The notes: generated from the sequence alone by a model not told the origin. Shown: positions 8,698 to 18,521, counted from the first letter of the stretch. The stretch: DNA of 64,000 bases from Psychrobacter sp. UBA5136 (GCF_002414005.1 NZ_DHYG01000063.1:38671-102670); one strand, 5' to 3'. Numbers and translations are program-made.

Positions 8698-9135
8698 ATG
8701 AAAAATCAATCGATATTATCTATAGCTTCTGTGCTAGCAAAGACCGCGTCAAAGGTGGGTCTTGCAGGACTGATAACGTCTATTGCTATGCTGTCTCAAG
8801 CGACCCAAGCCGCGTCCAATTCGTCGACGACTATTCCACTAGATTTATCAGGTGTCAATATCACCAAGCATGAGATTGCTGTGATGCAAGTGCTATCAGA
8901 GATTTGTCCGCCGATGTTAAATGGCAAACAAAAACAGCGCTTTTATAAATCTTACAACGTTCAGCTTCATGAATTGATGCCGTCGTTAGAAGACCCAAAA
9001 GCTGCCATTCAATATCTGTCTACCCAGCAGGATTACCGTCAAATCTTACAAGGCATCCGCAGTTGGACGATGGGCTTCTCAAAGCAAGAAAACAGAGCCT
9101 TGTGTGAAGATTTGGCCAATGCTGAATATCATTAA
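8698..9135 (+). CDS. Small exported protein of unknown function
   Basis: I do not recognise a characterised family; it resembles conserved hypothetical exported proteins of Moraxellaceae. The first 38 residues form a Sec signal peptide (MLSQATQA then AS, a plausible signal peptidase I site). The mature part of about 107 residues is helical-looking and carries two cysteines (SEICPP and ALCEDL) that could form a disulfide in the periplasm. It has no membrane anchor or lipobox. It is a single gene, followed 168 bp later by a strong terminator at 9304-9350. Function unknown. Confidence 0.75.
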   Translation: MKNQSILSIASVLAKTASKVGLAGLITSIAMLSQATQAASNSSTTIPLDLSGVNITKHEIAVMQVLSEICPPMLNGKQKQRFYKSYNVQLHELMPSLEDPKAAIQYLSTQQDYRQILQGIRSWTMGFSKQENRALCEDLANAEYH

Positions 9136-9303
9136 TCAGCATGGATAAAGCAGTCGTTGTTTTACCGTTATTTGACCATAACAAACTATTGAATATAATA
9201 AACTCTAGCTTCTAGTCAGCGCAAAAAATCACCCTTACTATTAACGATAATAAAATACGGGATGTTTTTACGTTGTAGATGCTGGATTGACCTAGCATAA
9301 TCC

Positions 9304-9350
9304 GCTTGCTGTATCGTCTGCTCTCAATGGACGCTACAGCAAGCTTTTTT
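9304..9350 (+). terminator. Intrinsic terminator downstream of the 8698 gene
   Basis: GCTTGCTGTA (9304-9313) pairs perfectly with TACAGCAAGC (9335-9344). An inner CGTC/GACG stem (9315-9318 / 9330-9333) extends it, and TTTTTT follows. The terminator lies about 170 bases after the stop codon, leaving a long 3' untranslated region. I see nothing recognisable in the rest of 9136-9603 before dacC. Confidence 0.85.
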
Positions 9351-9603
9351 GTGCTTATAAAAAAATAGCTATAAATCCATTTTTTCATTAGGGCTTATTT
9401 TATTTTATTTATCATTTCCCCATCGGTCGGCATTTTGCTAAGATAAGGCGTTAATTTTATGTCCATCGCTCAGTCGTCAAGGCTTTCAGCAAAGATCTGT
9501 TCTGACGCTTCAATTTTCAGCGTTTTATGAAAGATTAACCATGAGATTTGGCCTAAGATAGCAGCGATAGATACATTTGGTTTATGATGCGGTGTAACAA
9601 TCT

Positions 9604-10770
9604 ATGACAGTAAAGCATGTGAAAAAACAGCTTGTACAGCTGGTAGTGGGCGTTAGTGTTTCTATGAGTGCAATGATGGCGGGCGCAGCCATTCAGCCAC
9701 CTGAAATGGACAATACCGCCTATGTATTAATGGACTATAACACGGGTGAAATACTGGCGCAGAAAAACGCCAATCAACCACTGCCGCCGGCGTCTTTGAC
9801 AAAAATGATGACCAGCTACATGATTGAGCAGCGCTTAGCATCAGGAGATCTTAAAGAAGACGAACAGGTGCTCATGAGCGCAAATGCTTGGTGCCGCGGC
9901 AGTAGCAGCCAGTCATGTATGTATGTACCGGTCAATAAAACCGCCAGTGTCATCGATATGCTACGCGGCATTATCATTCAATCAGGAAACGATGCCTCAA
10001 AAGCCATGGCGGAACACATCGCTGGTAGCGAAGCTTCGTTTGCGACCTTGATGAATGAAGAAGCCGAAAAAATCGGTATGGAAAATACCCATTTTGTCAA
10101 CGCGACGGGTATGCCTGATGAAGGCCACGAAGCATCGGCTTTAGATTTGGCAAAATTGGCACGCGCTATTATCAAAAATAGCGGCAACTACTACGGTATT
10201 TATGCAGAAAAAGAGTTTACCTATAACGGTATCACGCAGGGTAACCGTAACGCCCTACTGGCTACCGACCCGACGGTTGATGGCTTAAAGACTGGCCATA
10301 CCGATGCGGCAGGCTATTGCTTGGTAGCATCAAGCAACCGTGACGGTATGCGCCTTATCTCTGTCATCATGGGCACAAAAAGTCAACAAGCCCGCGCCGA
10401 TCAATCACGTGAACTATTAAACTGGGGTTTTGGCCACTTTACCACCGTGACGAAAGCACCTGCTGGCCAGTTTGTCAGCAAAGTACCGGTTTGGTTTGGC
10501 GAAGCAGACGAAGTGGAGCTTGCGACGGGCGACAGTTTGCAAATCTTGACCAGCAAAACGCAAAAAAATAAAATCACCACCGTGGTCGATATTCCTGAAA
10601 GCCTAGAAGCACCGATCAAAAAAGGTCAAGAAATCGGCAAAATGATGGCGGTGATTGATGGTAAAGCGATTGCCTCAGTGCCCGTTGTTGCTATGAGCGA
10701 TATTGAGCAATCAGGCTTTATGAGCCGTATCTGGCAACGTTTTACGCGCTGGGCACAAAACTTGTTTTAA
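9604..10770 (+). CDS. dacC: D-alanyl-D-alanine carboxypeptidase (PBP5/6 type)
   Basis: Removes the terminal D-Ala from peptidoglycan pentapeptides in the periplasm. The 388 residues start with a signal peptide ending near AGAA. The three penicillin-binding motifs are complete: Ser64-Leu-Thr-Lys67, Ser127-Gly-Asn129 and Lys229-Thr-Gly231. A PBP5_C domain follows, and the C-terminus (SRIWQRFTRWAQNLF) is an amphipathic membrane anchor as in PBP5. No strong ribosome site precedes the ATG. Whether to call it dacA or dacC is arbitrary. Confidence 0.94.
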   Translation: MTVKHVKKQLVQLVVGVSVSMSAMMAGAAIQPPEMDNTAYVLMDYNTGEILAQKNANQPLPPASLTKMMTSYMIEQRLASGDLKEDEQVLMSANAWCRGSSSQSCMYVPVNKTASVIDMLRGIIIQSGNDASKAMAEHIAGSEASFATLMNEEAEKIGMENTHFVNATGMPDEGHEASALDLAKLARAIIKNSGNYYGIYAEKEFTYNGITQGNRNALLATDPTVDGLKTGHTDAAGYCLVASSNRDGMRLISVIMGTKSQQARADQSRELLNWGFGHFTTVTKAPAGQFVSKVPVWFGEADEVELATGDSLQILTSKTQKNKITTVVDIPESLEAPIKKGQEIGKMMAVIDGKAIASVPVVAMSDIEQSGFMSRIWQRFTRWAQNLF

Positions 10771-10794
10771 GCGCGTTACTCAGTAACTTGTAAT

Positions 10795-10826
10795 AAAAAA
10801 GACGCCTTTTAACGGGCGTCTTTTTT
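10795..10826. terminator. Bidirectional intrinsic terminator between dacC and the kinase gene
   Basis: An A-run, GACGCC (10801-10806), an eight-base loop, GGCGTC (10815-10820) and a T-run. It lies between two convergent genes and suits both. Confidence 0.87.
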
Positions 10827-10868
10827 ATTATTCTGTTTTTAACTTTATGTTGCTTAATAGGGTTACTT

Positions 10869-12827
10869 TTAAGACCAAGCCAGCCAGCTTTTTAACAAAT
10901 TGCTAAGTGCTTTATCTTCATAGCCCGCCACCTGACAGTAATCTATCCCAGCCGCTTTCAAGCCGTGCTCAAAGCTGTCTAAATGTAGTGCCTGCTGCTG
11001 TGAATACCAGTACACCAACAAAGCCCGATGCTCGGTTTCAGATGCCCGAATACGCTTTGCCAAGGCTTCAGCGCTGCTTGGTAATACGTCTTCAGCAAAC
11101 ATTACCATGTCAAATTTTTTGTTGTTTACTTCATCAATAACCAGCTGTTCATGCTGACAGCAAACGACATGCGCGCCGAGGCGCTGTAACTCATCCGCCA
11201 AAGCGCCACTATCTTGATAGTAGTAATACACAATATCTAGTCCGGTCAGCAAGTATTGCTGGCGAGATTGGCGCTGGTTAGACATCTGAAAGGTAACAAT
11301 AAACTCAGTTCCTACTCCTAGCTTACTGTTGACCTCAATACTCGCGCCCATCAGCTGCGCCATTTGCTTAACCACGGGCAAGCCAATTCCCGTACCTTCA
11401 TACTCACGAGTTTGCGATGAATCTACTTGGAAAAACGGATTAAAAATATCTTCTATAAAGCTGCTATCGATGCCGATACCCGTATCTTTTATTCGAATTT
11501 GCCAGCGATTGCTATGATCGAAATGGGTCAGCTGCGAGATAATGCTAACTTGCCCTTTTGGGGTAAACTTAATGGCGTTACTCAGCAATATCGACAATAT
11601 TTGCTGGATTTTTTCGGCATCGCCTTCGAGGCTATAATCAATATGATGAATATGACTGCTTAACGTGAGACCCTTTTGCTGGGCAATAGGTTCAAATTCT
11701 GCCAACAGATCTGAGATCAATTGCAGCGGATTAAACGCACTGATTTGTAGGCTAATTTGCCCTTTTTGAATCTGATTGAGCTGGATAATTTGATTAAGCG
11801 CTAAGACCAGTTTATCACTGCCGTTATAAATAATATCAACCGCGTCTTTTTGCTCATCGTTTAGATCTCCTTCATCTAACAGCTGCAAACCGCCTACAAT
11901 GGCGTTCAGCGAGGTTTTTAACTCGTGGGTAATCATGCTTTGAAAATTATGCAGCTGCACATCGAGCGATAAATCTTTTTGATGTAACTGCTGCTCAAAA
12001 ACCGCCAGCGCTTCATAATCTTGTTTCGACGCTTGCAGGCGATTAAATAAAGTCACAAATGCCTGTTTAATCTGTACCAATTCTTCAAACTTAAAACGCT
12101 GCGGAATCGCGGGTAGCTGCTCAAGCTCAGGGTTTTTAAGCACAATATCACAGACTTCTGTAAGCGCGGCAATGTCTTTTGATGGCCAGTTTAATTTGCG
12201 CAAAATAAACAGCGCCCAAGCAATCGCCAACGCAGTCGTCATTAACCATAACCATAAATTGCTTTGCACCCAATTTGAGCGCAGCGTCGCCACATTTAAG
12301 GTGATATTGATATAACCTACTAAAGCCGTATCAACTGTAGCAGATGCTGCTTGTCTGATCGAGTTTGATTCAGATTTAATAGCGGGCAATGCCTTAAAAC
12401 CTTGCTGATTGCCGTTTAGCCTATTACTGTCTATAGAAAGCGTACTTTTGCCATCGGTATAGTCGCCGACAACCGGATAATTAAGACTGACTGTATTGGC
12501 AAATAAAGCATTTTTCCAGTCATCTTTGGTTAGATTGCTATCGGCAATAGGCTGAGAGGTGGTATAAAATAAAATGCTTTCGATACTCTGCTCATTTTCT
12601 AACAAAAAGCGTACTTGCTCAGCGACGACCTCGTCGCCATCTACGCTCGCCGCGCTAAGTGTCAGCAAGTTTGCCAACTGCCGAGTATGCTGCCGTTCTT
12701 CTTTATAGTGCTGTACCAGTCCATAGACAAAAGACAGTAAAAAGCCCGCCAGTACAGCCAAAATCATGGTCTGCACGATAGATTGCCAAACGAGCATGGG
12801 GAGGGTTTGCACCGGACGGTTGTTCAT
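10869..12827 (-). CDS. Membrane sensor histidine kinase with degenerate C-terminal receiver-like domain
   Basis: An inner-membrane two-component sensor of unknown signal. From the N-terminus: TM helix (about 15-40), a periplasmic domain of about 150 residues, a second TM helix (LWLWLMTTALAIAWALFIL), and a HisKA domain with the phospho-accepting His in FQSMITHELKTSLNAI near residue 300. A HATPase domain follows with N box NAIKF, G1 DTGIGI and G2 EGTGIGLPV. The last 120 residues resemble a receiver domain, but the segment FDMVMFAEDVLP does not align a phosphorylatable Asp in the usual MDxxMP position. The architecture is BarA/GacS-like but shorter, with no HPt. ATG at 12827 is preferred over an in-frame TTG at 12836. 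No response regulator is adjacent. Confidence 0.88.
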   Translation of the reverse strand: MNNRPVQTLPMLVWQSIVQTMILAVLAGFLLSFVYGLVQHYKEERQHTRQLANLLTLSAASVDGDEVVAEQVRFLLENEQSIESILFYTTSQPIADSNLTKDDWKNALFANTVSLNYPVVGDYTDGKSTLSIDSNRLNGNQQGFKALPAIKSESNSIRQAASATVDTALVGYINITLNVATLRSNWVQSNLWLWLMTTALAIAWALFILRKLNWPSKDIAALTEVCDIVLKNPELEQLPAIPQRFKFEELVQIKQAFVTLFNRLQASKQDYEALAVFEQQLHQKDLSLDVQLHNFQSMITHELKTSLNAIVGGLQLLDEGDLNDEQKDAVDIIYNGSDKLVLALNQIIQLNQIQKGQISLQISAFNPLQLISDLLAEFEPIAQQKGLTLSSHIHHIDYSLEGDAEKIQQILSILLSNAIKFTPKGQVSIISQLTHFDHSNRWQIRIKDTGIGIDSSFIEDIFNPFFQVDSSQTREYEGTGIGLPVVKQMAQLMGASIEVNSKLGVGTEFIVTFQMSNQRQSRQQYLLTGLDIVYYYYQDSGALADELQRLGAHVVCCQHEQLVIDEVNNKKFDMVMFAEDVLPSSAEALAKRIRASETEHRALLVYWYSQQQALHLDSFEHGLKAAGIDYCQVAGYEDKALSNLLKSWLAWS

Positions 12828-12931
12828 ATGACTCAACTGAGTGAAGACAACTTGTGATTATAGTACAGCTATTTTATAGGTAGGATAAGGGCAATGCGAC
12901 ATTTTAATGTAACTTAACACTGTCTTAAATT

Positions 12932-12966
12932 AAAAAATACCATGACGACTGATATAGTCATCATGG
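12932..12966 (-). terminator. Intrinsic terminator downstream of der
   Basis: On the minus strand CCATGATGACT and AGTCGTCATGG form an 11-bp stem with one G-U pair and a five-base loop, followed by TATTTTTT. It lies 97 bp after the der stop and ends the pilW-to-der gene run. Confidence 0.85.
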
Positions 12967-13063
12967 CATTTTATATTACAGAAAAAGCTAAGAATAGAAA
13001 AACAGCGAATGAGAGCGTCTTTGTTTGTCACAGCAACATAAAAACGTTCATTATCTGGCCAAA

Positions 13064-14482
13064 TTAACGCTTTTTATCTTTGGTGGTAAATTTCTGCGCG
13101 CGATTGCGTTCACGTTGACGTAGCTGCTGGGTCTTCGCTTTGGTCGGTGTGTCGTTTTTCTTGGCATATGGATTGTCATTTTGTCTAAAGATAACATTGA
13201 GCGGCGTCCCTTCAAGCTTAAACACTTGGCGGAATTGGTTTTCAAGATAACGCTGATAGCTCTTGGGTAGCGCAGACGTCTGGTTACCATGAATGACAAT
13301 CACAGGCGGATTATGTCCGCCGATATGTGCATAACGTAGCTTAATGCGGCGACCGGCAACCGTTGGTGGCGGGTTGGCAGTGACGGCATCTTGCAAAATC
13401 TGCGTCAAACGGTTGGTTGACACTTCAAACATCGACGATTGATAAGCGCGCAAGATGGACGGATATAAATTACCTACGCCAGTACCGTGCAGCGCTGAGA
13501 TCAGATGCACTTTGACATAAGGAATAAAGTTAAAACGGCGATCCATCTCAATTTTGATATAGTTCTTTTGATCTGGCGTTAATCCATCCCATTTATTAAT
13601 AGCAACCACCAACGCGCGCCCAGCATCTAGCGCATAACCAATCATATGCAAGTCTTGGTCAACGATACCTTCGTGCGCGTCAATCACAATCACGGTCACG
13701 TTAGAATCTTCAATCGCCTGCAAGGTTTTAATGACCGAGAATTTTTCTACTTTTTCATCGATTTTACCGCGGCGGCGAACACCAGCCGTATCAATTAAAA
13801 CGTAGTCTTTGCCATCGCGTTTATACGGAATATAAATACTATCGCGCGTGGTACCTGGCATATCAAATACCACCACGCGGTCTTCGCCCAATAAACGGTT
13901 GACCAGCGTTGATTTGCCAACGTTTGGACGACCGATAATAGCAAGCTTTAAACCATCGGGCTCGACAACATTTTCTTGCGGCGGCATGTCAGCGGTCAAA
14001 ACTTCTAGCAAGTTTCCGACGCCGCGACCATGACTGGCTGCCATTGGATACGGCTCGCCAAATCCCAATGCATAAAACTCGGCAGGCGCCGCTTCATGGA
14101 CACCATCAACCTTATTGGCTGCAACATAAACCGGCTTGCCAAGGGTGTGCAAAAACTTGCCAATCTCGGCATCGGCGCCAATCATACCAGCTCGCGCATC
14201 AACGACAAAAACGATAATATCGGCTTCATGAATGGCGGTGTGCGACTGCTCAGACATGTAGTCATCAATATTGCCGCTGCCGTCATCTGCTTCACCAATA
14301 CCGCCGGTGTCGACCACGATAAAGGATTTGTCTTCATAGGTCGCATCCCCGTATTGGCGGTCACGAGTCAGCCCTGATAAATCAGCAACCAATGCCTGCC
14401 GACTTTTAGTGAACTGGTTAAATAAGGTAGATTTACCGACGTTTGGACGACCAATTAAGGCGACCACAGGCTTGATACTCAT
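13064..14482 (-). CDS. der: Ribosome biogenesis GTPase Der (EngA)
   Basis: Tandem-GTPase factor for 50S subunit maturation. Two G domains are visible, each with a GRPNVGKST P-loop (near residues 10 and 185), followed by DTGG / DTAG switch motifs and NKVD / NKWD specificity motifs. A C-terminal KH-like domain and a basic tail (REQ/RER-rich) complete the 472 residues. It is the last gene of the bamB-der run, 449 bp after bamB. An intrinsic terminator follows. Confidence 0.97.
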   Translation of the reverse strand: MSIKPVVALIGRPNVGKSTLFNQFTKSRQALVADLSGLTRDRQYGDATYEDKSFIVVDTGGIGEADDGSGNIDDYMSEQSHTAIHEADIIVFVVDARAGMIGADAEIGKFLHTLGKPVYVAANKVDGVHEAAPAEFYALGFGEPYPMAASHGRGVGNLLEVLTADMPPQENVVEPDGLKLAIIGRPNVGKSTLVNRLLGEDRVVVFDMPGTTRDSIYIPYKRDGKDYVLIDTAGVRRRGKIDEKVEKFSVIKTLQAIEDSNVTVIVIDAHEGIVDQDLHMIGYALDAGRALVVAINKWDGLTPDQKNYIKIEMDRRFNFIPYVKVHLISALHGTGVGNLYPSILRAYQSSMFEVSTNRLTQILQDAVTANPPPTVAGRRIKLRYAHIGGHNPPVIVIHGNQTSALPKSYQRYLENQFRQVFKLEGTPLNVIFRQNDNPYAKKNDTPTKAKTQQLRQRERNRAQKFTTKDKKR

Positions 14483-14931
14483 GGGTTACTCTCAGTGAAA
14501 GACACAGTGAAGTGTACAATAGCAGGCGCTGCGTTTACTCTTATATTAAGAATAATAGTCACACTCGACCGCAAATTTAAATAAATGATAAAAATAAAAG
14601 GATGGCGAATAATAATAGGCTTGTTACGCTAAGCAGTTGCTATAAATAAGGGTTAAAATATTTAACTTTTCAGTATTTAATCACGATGACAACTTAATCA
14701 TAAAGACTTATAGCATTAACGCCTATCACGCATCGGTCGCATAGAGTACGCGAAAGCGTCTATTTAAACAAGCAATTTACACAAGGCACGAAACGCTGAC
14801 AAAGCAGCGTTTTTCTTGAGCCCATCATCAGTCTGCTTATTTAACGCCTCATTCAACGCATAGCTTTGACACATAGTTTTAACACATCGCTTTAAAACAT
14901 ACGCGGTTAAATAAGCAGCAACTCATAAAAA
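14483..14931. other. bamB-der intergenic region, 449 bp
   Basis: No gene is seen. A 7-bp hairpin (AACGCTG 14792-14798 / CAGCGTT 14805-14811) is followed on the plus strand by TTTTC, terminator-like in the direction opposite to the surrounding genes. Der may have its own promoter here, but I cannot point to one. Confidence 0.5.
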
Positions 14932-16140
14932 TTAGCGTACCAATTGCCAAATCGCCACTTGTCCTGCAGCACTTTGGGTCATTAACAGGCTGCCTTGCAC
15001 TTGCAAATTGGTTAAGGCGCCTTTGGTCTGCACACGGCTGACGATTTTACCGCTTGCAGGGTCAAATAAATGCACCACCCCATCAAAGTCGCCGACAGCA
15101 ATATAATTGCCAATCATCACAGGATTGGTGAGGTGACGATAAGCCAACTCTTCGCTTTCCCACAACACCTCGCCATTGTTACGATTATAAGCAACGACTT
15201 TACCATCTAAACTGGTGGCAATAACTTGCTGATTGTTGACTGCAAGCGATTTTAAGCTGGCAAGCTCATTAACGAACATGACTTGACGCGATGCTAGGTC
15301 AATACCAAGCAGCTGACCGCTATAACTGATGGCAAATAATTGGTTATTATCAACAACTGGCATGCCATCGACATCGCTCATGCGCTCAACTTCGCTGCTG
15401 CCTGCACCGATACCAACGCGGCGTGACCACTGCGGTAAGCCATTATCAATAGTGATAGCATGCAAGCGGCCATCAGCTGTGGCTAATAACGCCGTTTGAT
15501 CATCTAAGAGCGTTGGCGCAGCAGTACCGCGTACACTGATAGGAGGTACTTGGGTGGCAAACTGCCAAACAGACTGTCCCGTTTGTAGCGATAAACCATG
15601 CAAGAAACCATCATTGGCCGATAAAATTACCCGATTGTTAGTAATTAACGCTGGCGTTAAAACCGTACCCGTTAATTGCTGCTGCCAGCGTTTAGCGCCA
15701 GTTGCACTGTCAAATGCCATCACCAAACCGCTGCGGGTACTCACAATAGCGGTCTGGCTCAAAGCATCCAACGCCACGCCGCCGGTGATTTGATCGCCAA
15801 CATTTACCGACCATAGGCGTTGACCCTTACTATCAAAGCCAGTCAAATCACCACCGCGTGAGGCCGTGACAATTTGTGAGTTGGCATAGCCCACTTGCAG
15901 GCTAAGCGGATCTTTATTACTGGCTTTTTTGCTACCAACATCGGTACTAAAAACAGGCTGCAACACGCTAATTGGCTGCGCAATTTGCACCAATTTTACA
16001 GGTTCATTGACGACTGGTTTGATACCTCGATTACACCCAACGACTGCGGTTGCCATCACTGCAATGACGGCGACATGCAGGGCCGTCGTTTTGATGGTTT
16101 TAGCGTTTATAGTTTTGTTAGAGCAAATAGCTTGAGTCAT
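14932..16140 (-). CDS. bamB: Outer membrane assembly lipoprotein BamB
   Basis: Periplasmic beta-propeller lipoprotein of the BAM complex, which inserts beta-barrel proteins into the outer membrane. The 402 residues start with a long n-region and a lipobox at AVVGC. Repeated PQQ-like blades follow (GAKRWQQQL, TGQSVWQF, NGEVLWESE). Position between yfgM and der is the conserved gammaproteobacterial order. A GAG ribosome site lies 9 nt before the ATG. The gene is separated from yfgM by 247 bp. Confidence 0.95.
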   Translation of the reverse strand: MTQAICSNKTINAKTIKTTALHVAVIAVMATAVVGCNRGIKPVVNEPVKLVQIAQPISVLQPVFSTDVGSKKASNKDPLSLQVGYANSQIVTASRGGDLTGFDSKGQRLWSVNVGDQITGGVALDALSQTAIVSTRSGLVMAFDSATGAKRWQQQLTGTVLTPALITNNRVILSANDGFLHGLSLQTGQSVWQFATQVPPISVRGTAAPTLLDDQTALLATADGRLHAITIDNGLPQWSRRVGIGAGSSEVERMSDVDGMPVVDNNQLFAISYSGQLLGIDLASRQVMFVNELASLKSLAVNNQQVIATSLDGKVVAYNRNNGEVLWESEELAYRHLTNPVMIGNYIAVGDFDGVVHLFDPASGKIVSRVQTKGALTNLQVQGSLLMTQSAAGQVAIWQLVR

Positions 16141-16387
16141 TATAGGTTCTCACTACCAATAAAGTAATCATGAATAAATTAGCCATCAGCAAGTCAGCGG
16201 CGCACAGTAACAAGTACATAAAATGAGCACTTATTATCAATACTACCTTTCTAACTTACTGCGCTACTTAGTTTGTAGGACAGTTTGTAAAATGGTTTGA
16301 GGTATTGCAAACTTTATTTCTTTATAAAACGTTAACGCTTTTGCTATTTTTTTAATATTTGGTTTTGGTATCTTTTTAACAACTAGC

Positions 16388-17176
16388 TTATGCGCCAGTG
16401 TTTACTGCATTTTCATCTTCGGCTACGACTGGCTGTGCAGGCATGGCAGGTTCTTGAATAAGATTTGCTTGCGGCGCAATAGGTTCAGGCACAACACCAA
16501 GACTTTCCATTTTCAATGCCAATACTGCACGCGTTTCTTGACGGCTACGTAACAATTCCCAAGCATTATTGTAAGATTTAATCGCCGCGTCTTTATTGTC
16601 TTGCGCTAGATAAATATCACCGAGCAGCTCCTGCTGGCTTGCTTCAAACGAGCTTGGCATATCGTTATTGGCTTCAGCTAAGGCGGCATCAGCATCACCC
16701 GCTGCCAATAGCGTTTTAGCATAGCGCAGACGCGTAATCGCTTCTAATCCTGCATCGCCCAAGTCGATTGCTAAGGCTTTTTTAAAGGTTTCGCCCGCCC
16801 CTTTAAAATCATCGCTATCGACTTGCTGACGCGCTTTAATCATCAGCGCCTGCCATGCATAAACAGAATCGCCATGCGTACTTACTAACGCATCAATATC
16901 TTTATCTAACTGTTTACGGCTCTCTGCGAGCGACGCTTGCGCTTCTGCTTCTAAATCTGGATTTTGCGACGCTAGGCTGACTTCTTCATTTAAGCGCTGA
17001 ATATCGGCATAATGGTCGGCGGCAACCGTATCAACGCGAGCATGATTGTCTTGCCAATACGTCCAGCCGAAATAGGCGGCCAATGCCAATAAAATCGCAG
17101 TGACAATATAGCTGCCATATTGCTGTAACGCTTGCATTGAATTGTCTGCATTGGGCGAATTGGGTGTCAGAGCCAT
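16388..17176 (-). CDS. yfgM: YfgM-like TPR protein, ancillary SecYEG translocon subunit
   Basis: A single TM helix near residues 22-41 (YIVTAILLALAAYFGWTYW) is preceded by a short cytoplasmic end and followed by a periplasmic tetratricopeptide-type domain. This is the YfgM/Tfp pilus-assembly-like TPR_21 layout. E. coli YfgM binds the translocon and periplasmic chaperones; the same role is inferred here. At 262 residues it is longer than the usual 206, with an Ala/Pro-rich tail. It sits 58 bp after hisS, the conserved neighbour. Confidence 0.88.
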   Translation of the reverse strand: MALTPNSPNADNSMQALQQYGSYIVTAILLALAAYFGWTYWQDNHARVDTVAADHYADIQRLNEEVSLASQNPDLEAEAQASLAESRKQLDKDIDALVSTHGDSVYAWQALMIKARQQVDSDDFKGAGETFKKALAIDLGDAGLEAITRLRYAKTLLAAGDADAALAEANNDMPSSFEASQQELLGDIYLAQDNKDAAIKSYNNAWELLRSRQETRAVLALKMESLGVVPEPIAPQANLIQEPAMPAQPVVAEDENAVNTGA

Positions 17177-17234
17177 ATATTTTTACCTGATAAAATTGAT
17201 ATTAAATTGCTAACGCTAAAACCACAATCGCTTA

Positions 17235-18521
17235 TTAACGAACGAAGTTGTCTTTAATTGATAACCAATCTTGCGCAACCTTTTTTTGCTCACCCGTCTG
17301 CATGTCTTTGATACTAATGGTATTATCATCGAGTTCCTGCTGGGCGATAATGACCGTTAATGCCGCGCCCGATTTATCCGCCTTTTTCATTTGCGCTTTT
17401 AAGCTGGTTGCGCTCGCCATTTTTACGCGCAGGTCAGGACGGCTATAACGCAAATCTTGCGCATAACTGATACCTTCACTATAAACTTCCGGATGAGCAA
17501 CCACAAAAACATCGCAAGCAGGCAATTCTGCAAACGGTGCCACGGCGTCGATAAGCAGCAATAAGCGCTCAAGTCCCATGGCAAAGCCAACGGCAGGCTC
17601 AGACTTTACAGGTTTATCATCAGAGGTGCCGATAGATTTTAACTGGCCAACCAAACCATCGTAACGACCACCCGCACAAACGGTCGCTTGGCTACCAAGC
17701 TTATCAGTGACCCACTCAAATACGGTTTTATTATAGTAATCAAGGCCGCGTACCAAGTGCGGATTAATCTCAAACTCAATACCCAGTGCGGTCAAATACG
17801 CTTGCACCTGCTCAAAATGCGCTTTACTTTCTGCACCCAAAAACTCAACAAGTTTTGGCGCCTCTGCCAATAGCGCTTGGGTATTGGCCTCTTTACTGTC
17901 TAAGATGCGTAATGGATTGGTGGTCAGGCGGCGTTTACTATCTTCATCTAGCTGATCTTTTTTATCGGTTAAATAAGCCACCAAAGCTTCGCGGTAAGCG
18001 TGACGCTCATCAAGCTCGCCCAAACTATTCAGCTCTAAGCGCATCTCGTCCTTTAAACCAAATGCCTGCCACATCAAATGCGTCATGGCAATTAGCTCGG
18101 CATCGGCATCGGGTAGCGCACTACCAAAACTTTCGACTCCCAATTGATGGAACTGACGGTAGCGCCCTTTTTGCGGACGCTCATAGCGAAACATCGGGCC
18201 GATATACCAAAGTTTTGGCGTATCACCGCGCAGCAAGTTGTGCTCAATGACCGCACGTACTGCCCCTGCTGTACCTTCTGGGCGCAATGCTAAGGGCGTT
18301 GGCGGCTCAGATTTATCGGTAAAGCTATACATCTCTTTTTCGACGATATCGGTTGCGCCACCGATAGCACGCGCAAACAAGTCGGTTTGCTCTACAATAG
18401 GCAAGCGAATATGCTCATAACCGTATCTGCCCAATACATCTGCCAATATCGACTCTAAGTGCAGCCATTTTGCGGACTGCTCAGGCAAAATATCATTAAA
18501 CCCTTTGATTGCTTTAATCAT
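17235..18521 (-). CDS. hisS: Histidyl-tRNA synthetase
   Basis: Class II synthetase charging tRNA-His. The 428 residues show RGFNDILP-like (KGFNDILPEQ) at the N-terminus, motif 2 (WYIGPMFRYERPQKGRYRQFHQ), the HisRS signatures LVRGLDYYNKTVFEW and GGRYDGL, motif 3 (GFAMGLERLLL) and a C-terminal anticodon-binding domain. An IS30 element ends 44 bp upstream of the start codon. The ribosome site AAGGA is 12 nt from the ATG, further than usual. Confidence 0.97.
   Translation of the reverse strand: MIKAIKGFNDILPEQSAKWLHLESILADVLGRYGYEHIRLPIVEQTDLFARAIGGATDIVEKEMYSFTDKSEPPTPLALRPEGTAGAVRAVIEHNLLRGDTPKLWYIGPMFRYERPQKGRYRQFHQLGVESFGSALPDADAELIAMTHLMWQAFGLKDEMRLELNSLGELDERHAYREALVAYLTDKKDQLDEDSKRRLTTNPLRILDSKEANTQALLAEAPKLVEFLGAESKAHFEQVQAYLTALGIEFEINPHLVRGLDYYNKTVFEWVTDKLGSQATVCAGGRYDGLVGQLKSIGTSDDKPVKSEPAVGFAMGLERLLLLIDAVAPFAELPACDVFVVAHPEVYSEGISYAQDLRYSRPDLRVKMASATSLKAQMKKADKSGAALTVIIAQQELDDNTISIKDMQTGEQKKVAQDWLSIKDNFVR

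Noticed and set aside
17786..18250. 154-codon open frame on the plus strand opposite hisS
   Set aside because: It lies wholly within a secure essential gene, has no ribosome site and its translation shows no family pattern.
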